DNA of 64,000 bases from NCBI GenBank assembly GCA_016719855.1, contig JADJYH010000087.1, positions 39,086 to 103,085 on the forward strand, in the 5' to 3' direction. The translations under genes were made by a program, and so were the position numbers. Positions 1-6,357 of the stretch are shown piece after piece; within the stretch, counting starts at the first letter, position 1, and each line of letters opens with the position of its first letter. Source of the stretch: Saprospiraceae bacterium. Lineage in GTDB: Bacteria; Bacteroidota; Bacteroidia; Chitinophagales; Saprospiraceae. The notes below the pieces were generated by a model, which saw nothing but the letters and a program-made list of their open reading frames with translations, was not told where the DNA came from and did no database searches.

Positions 1-1036
1 GGAGGGCAATATCTACAGCCGTTTCACCAACCCCAGCGTGCGGGAGTTCGAGGAAAAAATGGCACTGCTCGAAGGCGTGGAAGATGCCGTGGCAACTGCG
101 ACGGGCATGGCCGCCGTCTTCGCTTCGTTCCTTGCCTTCCTGAAATCGGGCGACCACCTGCTGGCCTCGAAGGCGGTCTTCGGGTCGAGCTACACCATCA
201 TCACGCAGTACCTGCCCAAATGGGGCATCAGCTTCGATTGGCTTCCAACGGACACAGCGCAGTGGCAAGCTTTGGTGAAGCCGAACACCAAAATGCTCTT
301 CCTCGAAACGCCCTCGAACCCCGGCCTCGACGTGATTGACCTCGCCTTCACCGGGCAGTTCTGCAAGTGCAACTCGTTGATTTTCAACATAGACAACTGC
401 TTCGCAACGCCCTACCTGCAACAGCCCGCCCGCTTCGGGGCCGACCTCATCTCGCACTCCGCCACCAAGTGGATTGACGGACAGGGGCGGGTGCTAGGCG
501 GCGTGGTGGCGGGCAACAAGGCCATGATTACGGAGGTAAAAAAACTCTGCCGCAGCACTGGGCCGTCGCTGTCGCCGTTCAACGCCTGGGTGCTGTCGAA
601 AAGCCTCGAAACCTTGGCCGTGCGCATGGACCGCCATTGCGAGAGCGCCCTTTTGCTTGCGCAATTTTTGGAGCAAAACGGACAGGTTGCACGGGTCATC
701 TATCCCTTCCTCCCCTCTCACCCTATGTGCGCCGTTGCGAAGCAACAAATGAAAAAAGGCGGCGGCATCGTGGCCTTTGAAATCAAGGGTGGGCTGGAGC
801 AGGGCCGTCGTTTTTTGAACAGCGTCAAACTCTGCTCGCTCTCCGCCAACCTCGGCGATACCCGCAGCATCGTCACGCACCCGGCCAGCACGACCCACGC
901 CAAATTGACCGAACAGGCCCGGCAGGACGTGGGCATCACGAACAGTTTGGTGCGGGTGAGCGTGGGTTTGGAGCATATTGACGATATTGTGGCGGATATT
1001 GACAATGCGCTGAAATCTTCGGTTGATGAAGGTTGA
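1..1036 (+). CDS. metZ: O-succinylhomoserine sulfhydrylase, 5' end outside window
   Basis: A PLP enzyme of the Cys/Met metabolism family that makes homocysteine from an activated homoserine and sulfide. The reading frame is open from the window edge (frame starting at base 2), so the N-terminus is missing. Visible marks are YSRFTNPSV (cofactor contact, bases 14-40), ETPSNPGLDVIDL, DNCFATPYLQQP and HSATKWIDGQGRVLGG, whose Lys should bind PLP. The IDGQGRVLGG stretch favours MetZ over MetB or methionine gamma-lyase. It is followed by metX, which supplies the acyl-homoserine substrate. The last codons (VDEG, stop) lie inside a GGTTGATGAA repeat, so the repeat has set the C-terminus. An O-acetylhomoserine-using enzyme is equally possible because the neighbour is MetX. 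Confidence 0.88.
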   Translation, partial: EGNIYSRFTNPSVREFEEKMALLEGVEDAVATATGMAAVFASFLAFLKSGDHLLASKAVFGSSYTIITQYLPKWGISFDWLPTDTAQWQALVKPNTKMLFLETPSNPGLDVIDLAFTGQFCKCNSLIFNIDNCFATPYLQQPARFGADLISHSATKWIDGQGRVLGGVVAGNKAMITEVKKLCRSTGPSLSPFNAWVLSKSLETLAVRMDRHCESALLLAQFLEQNGQVARVIYPFLPSHPMCAVAKQQMKKGGGIVAFEIKGGLEQGRRFLNSVKLCSLSANLGDTRSIVTHPASTTHAKLTEQARQDVGITNSLVRVSVGLEHIDDIVADIDNALKSSVDEG

Positions 1037-1104
1037 TGAAGGTTGATAAAGTTGATAAAAGGTTGATAATCAACCTTATGAACCTCATCAACCTTTATCA
1101 ACTT
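1021..1104 (+). repeat. TTATCAACC-type tandem array, metX leader
   Basis: Five GGTTGATRA units on + are followed by inverted ATCAACC units, so the array can fold into an imperfect hairpin. The sense-oriented half ends 8 nt before the metX ATG. Related arrays lie just upstream of gltD, leuA and the gene at 22140, with another copy inside gltD. Confidence 0.8.
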
Positions 1105-1112
1105 CAAAAACT

Positions 1113-2162
1113 ATGCAGCAAACAACCTACACCATCCCTGTCCACATCCCCGACCTGAAAATCTTTCATTATCCCCTACCCTTCCCGCTCGAAGCTGGCG
1201 GCGTTTTGCCGGAACTGACCATCGCCTACCACACCTACGGCACGCTGAACGCCGAACGGAACAACGTCATCTGGGTCTGCCATGCGCTCACCGCCAATTC
1301 CAACGTCGCAGACTGGTGGGCGGGCCTGTTCGGGCCGGGCAATGTCTTTGACCCGGAGCGGTATTTCATCGTTTGTGCCAATATCATCGGCTCGTGCTAT
1401 GGCAGCACGGGGCCTCGCAGCATCAATCCTGAAACAGGCAAGGCGTATGGGCTGGACTTTCCATTGGTGACGATTCGGGACTGGGCGCAGGCGCATGACT
1501 TGCTCCGCAAGCACCTTGATATTCAGGAAATTGCGCTCTGCATCGGCGGCTCGTGCGGCGGGCATCAGGTGCTGGAAATGGCCTACCTGTTGCGCCAGCG
1601 AATCAAAAAAATGGCGCTGCTGGTGACGAGCGCACGGGAGACCGCCTGGGCCATCGCCATCCACGAGGCGCAGCGAATGGCCATGCAGGCCGACCCTAGT
1701 TTTTACGAAGACAAGGACACGGGCGGCGCTGCTGGAATGCGGGCCGCAAGGGGAATGGGGCTGGTGACATATCGTACTTTCGAGGCTTATCAGCAAGGCC
1801 AAACGGACACTGACGATAAATTAAACGACTTAAAATCAGCGGGTTATATCCAGCATCAAGGTAAGAAACTGGAGCAGCGGTTTTATGCGCAGTGCTATTG
1901 GTTTTTGTCCAAAGCGCTGGACTCGCACCATGTAGGACGTGGTCGTGGCGACGCTGCGGCGATATTAGCTGAGTTGGACATACCCGCTTTGGTGCTTTCG
2001 ATTGATTCGGATTTGTTGATACCGCCGAGCGAGCAGCGGTTCTTGGCAGAGCATTTGCCACAGGCGGAATATGTGGAGCTGTCGTCAGCGTATGGGCATG
2101 ATGGATTTTTGATTGAAACGGAGCGGATTGGGGGGATTTTACTCGACTTCCTCCAATCGTAA
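1113..2162 (+). CDS. metX: Homoserine O-acetyltransferase
   Basis: Alpha/beta-hydrolase-fold acyltransferase of 349 aa that activates homoserine for methionine synthesis; cytoplasmic. The nucleophile elbow reads GGSCGGHQ (family form GGSMGG), and the acid/His pair is seen in SIDSDLLIPP and AYGHDGFLIE near the C-terminus. The N-terminal ELTIAYHTYGTLN and the NVIWVCHALTANSNVADWW stretch are typical of MetX. Length matches the family. It starts 76 nt after metZ and probably shares its transcript, with a hairpin-forming repeat array in between. It converges with gltD, leaving only 11 nt. MetX homologues can use acetyl-CoA or succinyl-CoA, and acyl preference cannot be read reliably here. Confidence 0.92.
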   Translation: MQQTTYTIPVHIPDLKIFHYPLPFPLEAGGVLPELTIAYHTYGTLNAERNNVIWVCHALTANSNVADWWAGLFGPGNVFDPERYFIVCANIIGSCYGSTGPRSINPETGKAYGLDFPLVTIRDWAQAHDLLRKHLDIQEIALCIGGSCGGHQVLEMAYLLRQRIKKMALLVTSARETAWAIAIHEAQRMAMQADPSFYEDKDTGGAAGMRAARGMGLVTYRTFEAYQQGQTDTDDKLNDLKSAGYIQHQGKKLEQRFYAQCYWFLSKALDSHHVGRGRGDAAAILAELDIPALVLSIDSDLLIPPSEQRFLAEHLPQAEYVELSSAYGHDGFLIETERIGGILLDFLQS

Positions 2163-2173
2163 ATCGTCATTCG

Positions 2174-3667
2174 TTAAATCGTAAATTGCAAAGCCGCATC
2201 CTTCGTCTCCAGCAGCGAACTCCCCATCAGGTACTCGTCCACCTTGCGGGCGCACTCCCGCCCCTCGCTGATGGCCCAGACGACGAGCGACTGCCCACGC
2301 CGCATATCGCCTGCGGCAAATACCTTGGAAATGGTGGTCTGGTACGTGCGCTCCGAGGCCCGCACATTGCCAACGCCAGTGGTCTCCACGCCGAGTTGGT
2401 CGAGCATCCCTTCTTTTTGCGGATACAGGAAGCCCATCGCCAACAGCGCCAGTTCGCAGGGGATTTCTCGCTCCGAGCCGGGCACTTCGGCAAAGCTCGC
2501 CGGGCGGCCATCCTTTGCGCCAGTCCATTGAATATCAACGACTTGCAGCGCCCGCAACTTGCCGTTTTCATCGCCCAAAAACGCTTTCGTCAAAATGGCA
2601 AACTGCCGCTCGCAGCCCTCCTCGTGCGAGGTCGTGGTTTTATAAACCATCGGGTAGGTCGGCCAGGGCATGTTCGGGGTGCGCTCCATTGGGGGCGTCG
2701 GCATCAGTTCAAGCTGTGTGACGGAAGCTGCGCCCTGTCGGTTGGAAGTGCCCACGCAGTCGCTGCCCGTGTCGCCGCCGCCGATGACGACGACGTGCTT
2801 GCCCGTTGCGACAATGTCGGTTGATAAGGGTTGATAAGGGTTGATAAGGGTTGATTTGCCCCCAACCCGCTTGTTCTGTTGTTTCAAAAAATCCATCGCA
2901 AAATGGACGCCGTCCAGCTCCCGGCCGGGCACGGTCAAGTCCCTCGGAATGGTGGAGCCGCCCGCCAGCACGATGGCATGGAACTCCCGCAGCAGGTCGC
3001 CGACGGGGACATTTTTGCCCACTTCGGCATTGCAACGGAACACGATTCCCTCCTCCTCCATCAGCCGGATGCGGCGGTCAACGACCGATTTTTCCAGCTT
3101 GAAATCGGGGATGCCGTAGCGGAGCAGCCCGCCGGGTGCGTCGTCCCGCTCGAAGACGGTGACCGAGTGCCCGGCGCTGTTGAGTTGCGCAGCAGCAGCC
3201 AGTCCCGCTGGGCCGGAGCCGACCACGGCGACCTTTTTGCCCGTTCGGACAATATGCTGCTTGGCCTGCACATAGCCCCGCTCAAAGGCGATTTCGACGA
3301 TATGCCGCTCGATTTCCTCGATGGCCACGGGCGGCTGGTTGATGCCCAGCACGCAGGCGCTCTCGCAGGGTGCCGGACAGATGCGCCCCGTGAACTCCGG
3401 GAAATTGTTCGTACTGGCGAGAATCTCGTACGCCTCGTCGAACTTGCCCCGATAGACGGCATCGTTGAACTCCGGGATGATATTGCCCAGCGGGCAGCCG
3501 TTGTGGCAAAACGGGATGCCGCAGTCCATGCAGCGGCTGGCCTGCTTGTTGAGGTCGGCGGCGCTGTACTGCTGCACGAACTCGCCGTAGTGTTGCAGCC
3601 TGTTTTCCACGGCTTCCTTGGCGGGAAGCTGGCGGGTATTTTCTAAGAATCCGGTTGGTTTGCCCAT
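2174..3667 (-). CDS. gltD: Glutamate synthase small subunit (NADPH)
   Basis: The FAD/NADPH-binding, iron-sulfur electron-input subunit of GOGAT, 497 aa. Cysteines of the N-terminal cluster domain are C46, C49, C54 and C58 (RCMDCGIPFCHNGCP), followed by GRICPAPCESACVLG. The first dinucleotide fold is VAVVGSGPAGLAAA and the second VVVIGGGDTGSDC. I start at the ATG at 3667 (MGKPTGFLENTR); the frame is open upstream through a repeat array with a TTG at 3718, but the ATG fits the family. About residues 271-283 (STLINPYQPLST) are encoded by four TTATCAACC-type units, in a loop that varies in the family just before the NADPH fold. It should pair with GltB, encoded about 0.8 kb further upstream. Confidence 0.95.
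   Translation of the reverse strand: MGKPTGFLENTRQLPAKEAVENRLQHYGEFVQQYSAADLNKQASRCMDCGIPFCHNGCPLGNIIPEFNDAVYRGKFDEAYEILASTNNFPEFTGRICPAPCESACVLGINQPPVAIEEIERHIVEIAFERGYVQAKQHIVRTGKKVAVVGSGPAGLAAAAQLNSAGHSVTVFERDDAPGGLLRYGIPDFKLEKSVVDRRIRLMEEEGIVFRCNAEVGKNVPVGDLLREFHAIVLAGGSTIPRDLTVPGRELDGVHFAMDFLKQQNKRVGGKSTLINPYQPLSTDIVATGKHVVVIGGGDTGSDCVGTSNRQGAASVTQLELMPTPPMERTPNMPWPTYPMVYKTTTSHEEGCERQFAILTKAFLGDENGKLRALQVVDIQWTGAKDGRPASFAEVPGSEREIPCELALLAMGFLYPQKEGMLDQLGVETTGVGNVRASERTYQTTISKVFAAGDMRRGQSLVVWAISEGRECARKVDEYLMGSSLLETKDAALQFTI
2819..2855 (-). repeat. TTATCAACC-type array inside gltD, translated in frame
   Basis: GGTTGATAAG units repeat four times at 10-nt spacing inside the coding region. 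On the gltD strand they read as ATCAACCCTT units and encode LINPYQPLST. The unit and orientation relative to the mRNA are the same as in the leader arrays. Confidence 0.85.
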
Positions 3668-3674
3668 GGATGCG

Positions 3675-3710
3675 GGTTGATAAAGGTTGATATGGTTGAT
3701 AAGGGTTGAT
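3675..3710 (-). repeat. TTATCAACC-type tandem array, gltD leader
   Basis: Four GGTTGAT units spaced 8-11 nt apart. In mRNA sense they read as ATCAACC and end 7 nt before the gltD ATG. Confidence 0.8.
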
Positions 3711-3714
3711 GGGG

Positions 3715-4107
3715 TCAACGGGATAATTTGGTGAGGATTTGGTGGGCGGGAGGGTCGGAGTTAACGCAACATTTTTTATAGATAGGTAATGCTGGAAGCT
3801 TTCTTTTCAATTTGTTTTTGATTTCGTCTTCCTTACACATCATTATTTGCTTGTATATAAATTTCATAGCCTTTGGAGGCAAAGTATACAAATGTTGCTT
3901 GTTGATTTTTGAATAAACCTTTCCTGTGTATAGGTCAAGTTTCTCAGGCTTATCCACCCTGTCCGCATGTGGGTCACTTGGGAAAATATCATCAGCATCA
4001 TACTTATTTATCTTCCAAACCCCATTGTGCTTGACAATTTTTTCCAATAGCAATTGCCGCCCATCTTCTGTTATTTCGTCAAAATCTGGTATTTGGAACT
4101 CGAACAT
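3715..4107 (-). CDS. Hypothetical protein, AT-rich island
   Basis: 130 aa, not recognised. It begins MFEFQIPDFDEITEDGRQ and has an acidic N-terminal half and a Lys/Cys-rich C-terminal tail (KCCVNSDPPAH). No signal peptide, membrane segment or known motif is visible. Base composition is clearly more AT-rich than the flanking gltB and gltD, which suggests acquisition by transfer. It sits between gltD and gltB, in the same orientation, where a compact gltBD operon would normally have no gene. Its stop lies 48 nt upstream of the gltD start, immediately beside the leader array. It may belong together with the broken small gene at 4168-4455. Confidence 0.55.
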   Translation of the reverse strand: MFEFQIPDFDEITEDGRQLLLEKIVKHNGVWKINKYDADDIFPSDPHADRVDKPEKLDLYTGKVYSKINKQHLYTLPPKAMKFIYKQIMMCKEDEIKNKLKRKLPALPIYKKCCVNSDPPAHQILTKLSR

Positions 4108-4167
4108 GGCGTATTTCTTTTTGGTTAAAAATTGATTGCTACAATGAATAGTCCTGATTCTTGAATT

Positions 4168-4455
4168 TTATAATCTAGCCAACCATCTAGCGAAATAGGT
4201 AAGAAGCACGATATAATCCCATTTTTCGCTGTCTGAAATTGGAGTCCAATTCATAAAGTGCTTTTATGATTTCACTTCTATTTAAGAGTACTGGGAATGT
4301 GACCTTTGAATTACTTCCAATAAAATCCAACGCCTCAGGACTGTTCAAGTTTACTTGTTCAGGTTTTGAAATAAAGGAATCGAAGCTTTTTTCCTGACGG
4401 TTTCCTTTACTTCCATGTAAGATAAATCTTCACCCAATTTTTTAAGATTTTGCAT
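4168..4455 (-). pseudogene. Broken small gene, two frameshifts
   Basis: Three consecutive frames give a plausible peptide only when joined. Frame 1 starts MQNLKKLGEDLSYMEVK. Frame 2 continues GNRQEKSFDSFISKPEQV and runs to NRSEIIKA. Frame 3 ends HFMNWTPISDSEKWDYIV followed by an aromatic-rich tail ending ARL and a stop at 4168. Both junctions fall at short A runs (GTAAAGG and ATAAAAGC on the coding strand). The family is not recognised. Either this is a decayed cargo gene or, given similar errors elsewhere in the window, an intact gene with consensus errors. The region is AT-rich like the neighbouring hypothetical gene. Confidence 0.45.
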
Positions 4456-4504
4456 AAGTTGTCTGTTTTTGCAAATATAAATAGTTCTATCTTCATAAAG
4501 AATT

Positions 4505-6196
4505 CTACTCAGCCGCCACCTTTGCCGCCTTCCCCGCCAGCGCCTTCTTATAATCCCTCGGAAACACCTTCACGAACCGCCCCACCTCGCTCTCGAAATC
4601 GCTCAAAACGAACTTTGCCACGCTGCTGCCCGTCAGTTCCAAATGCTGTTGAACCAGGCTGCGCAATTCATCGGCATCTTCGTCGCCCAGCGGGTCGAGG
4701 TCAATCATTTCGGGGTTGCAGTTTTGGGCGAAGTCGCCAGCCACGTCCCAGACGTAGGCGATGCCGCCGCTCATGCCCGCCCCGAAATTCCGGCCCGTGC
4801 CGCCGAGGATGACCGCCCGGCCGCCCGTCATGTACTCGCAGCCGTGGTCGCCGATGCCCTCTACCACCACGGTGACGCCCGAATTGCGGACACAGAAACG
4901 CTCGCCCGCCACTCCCCGGATGAACGCTTCCCCGCCCGTGGCACCATAAAATGCCACATTGCCGATGATGCTGTTTTCTTCGGGGGTAAAAGTGGCAGTC
5001 TTGTCTGGGTAAACGACGAGCCGTGCGCCGCTCAAGCCTTTCCCGAAATAATCATTGGCACCGCCCTCCAGTTCCAGCGTCACGCCACAGGTGTTGAACG
5101 CCCCGAAGCTCTGCCCCGCCGTACCCTTGAACTTGAAGTGAATCGTGCCATCCGGCAAACCCTCGCCACGGTACTTCTTCGTGATTTCATTCGATAAAAT
5201 AGCGCCGATGGTCCGGTCGGTGTTTATCACAGGAAACTCAGCAACCACGGGGGTTTTGGCTTCCAATGCAGGTTGCGCAGCAGCCAATAATTTCCAATCG
5301 AGGACACCCGCCAAGCCGTGGTCTTGCTCCTCTTGCTTGTAAAGTCCAACGCTTGAGTCAGCTGGCTCTCGGTAAAGTATCGGCGACAAATCCAGCCCTT
5401 TCAATTTGAAATTATTGGCCAAATTGTCTTCCTTGACCTCCAAAAATTCGGCCTGTCCAACCATTTCTTCGATAGTGCGAAAGCCCAAATCCGCCATGAT
5501 TTCCCGCAGTTCCTCGGTGAGGAATTTGAAGAAATTGACGACGTGCTCCGGGTCGCCGTTGAAGCGCTTGCGAAGCTCCGGGTCTTGGGTCGCCACGCCG
5601 ACAGGACAGGTGTTCAGGTGGCATTTCCGCATCAAAATACAGCCTTCCACGACCAGCGCCGCCGTGGCCACGCCCCATTCCTCCGCTCCCAAAAGGGCTG
5701 CGATGGCGATGTCCCGTCCCGTTTTCATTTGTCCATCTGCCTGGACGGTGACGCGACTTCGGAGCTTGTTTTTCACCAAAGTCTGGTGTGTTTCCGCCAA
5801 GCCGAGTTCCCACGGCAGGCCCGCATGGCGGATGCTGCTCATGGGCGAAGCACCCGTACCGCCGTCGTGGCCGCTGATGAGGATGACGTCGGCCTTTGCC
5901 TTCGCAACACCTGCGGCAATGGTGCCCACGCCCGCTTTCGACACCAGCTTCACGTTGATGCGGGCGCTGCGGTTGGCGTTTTTTAAGTCAAAAATCAACT
6001 GCGCCAAGTCCTCGATGGAGTAAATATCGTGGTGCGGCGGCGGCGAAATCAGCCCCACGCCCGGCGTTGAGTGACGCACCTTGCCAATCCATTCGTCCAC
6101 CTTGTGGCCGGGGAGTTGGCCGCCTTCGCCGGGTTTTGCGCCTTGCGCCATTTTGATTTGCAGCTCGTCGGCCTCGGTGAGGTAGAGGCTGGTCAC
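4505..6196 (-). CDS. gltB: Glutamate synthase large subunit, C-terminal part
   Basis: Carries the FMN/glutamate-synthase core and the C-terminal beta-helix of GOGAT, about 563 aa. Visible marks are AQGAKPGEGGQLPG, RHSTPGVGLISPPPHHD, SGHDGGTGASPMSS and the 3Fe-4S cysteines in ILMRKCHLNTCPVG. The C-terminal third has the Gly-rich repeats of the GXGXG domain (YMTGGRAVILGG). The frame continues upstream through TRDSLRSAIKQVASGRFGV to about base 6252, where a 105-nt palindromic element separates it from the rest of gltB. It lies in a different frame from the N-terminal part. A GTG or ATG restart near 6196 would give a protein without the glutaminase domain, and would not make a normal enzyme. Confidence 0.9.
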   Translation of the reverse strand: MTSLYLTEADELQIKMAQGAKPGEGGQLPGHKVDEWIGKVRHSTPGVGLISPPPHHDIYSIEDLAQLIFDLKNANRSARINVKLVSKAGVGTIAAGVAKAKADVILISGHDGGTGASPMSSIRHAGLPWELGLAETHQTLVKNKLRSRVTVQADGQMKTGRDIAIAALLGAEEWGVATAALVVEGCILMRKCHLNTCPVGVATQDPELRKRFNGDPEHVVNFFKFLTEELREIMADLGFRTIEEMVGQAEFLEVKEDNLANNFKLKGLDLSPILYREPADSSVGLYKQEEQDHGLAGVLDWKLLAAAQPALEAKTPVVAEFPVINTDRTIGAILSNEITKKYRGEGLPDGTIHFKFKGTAGQSFGAFNTCGVTLELEGGANDYFGKGLSGARLVVYPDKTATFTPEENSIIGNVAFYGATGGEAFIRGVAGERFCVRNSGVTVVVEGIGDHGCEYMTGGRAVILGGTGRNFGAGMSGGIAYVWDVAGDFAQNCNPEMIDLDPLGDEDADELRSLVQQHLELTGSSVAKFVLSDFESEVGRFVKVFPRDYKKALAGKAAKVAAE

Positions 6197-6252
6197 GCCG
6201 AAGCGACCGGAGGCGACTTGCTTGATGGCGCTACGCAGACTGTCCCGGGTCG

Positions 6253-6357
6253 GATTGGAAAGCCCGAAGGGATTTCTAAGCCGTTCGATGCCTGTCCATT
6301 TGAGACCCAGTCAACCCTCCGGGCTTAGAAATCCCTCCTGCGTTGGGCTTTCCAATC
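6253..6357. mobile_element. 105-nt palindromic element inserted in gltB
   Basis: Arms are 6253-6282 (GATTGGAAAGCCC, then GGGATTTCTAAGCC) and the inverted copy at 6322-6357, around a loop of about 39 nt. The second arm has a 6-nt longer internal bulge. The gltB protein sequence is family-like up to LPLEG on one side and from SNPTRDSL on the other, so the element accounts for the whole break. It brings a TAG stop (6276-6278) in the incoming frame, and its length is a multiple of three, so the frame change must come from the insertion junction or a nearby indel. No ORF inside it, so it would move in trans. Confidence 0.75.

Noticed and set aside
1021..1104. CRISPR array
   Set aside because: Units are only about 10 nt with no unique spacers of CRISPR length, and no cas genes are present.
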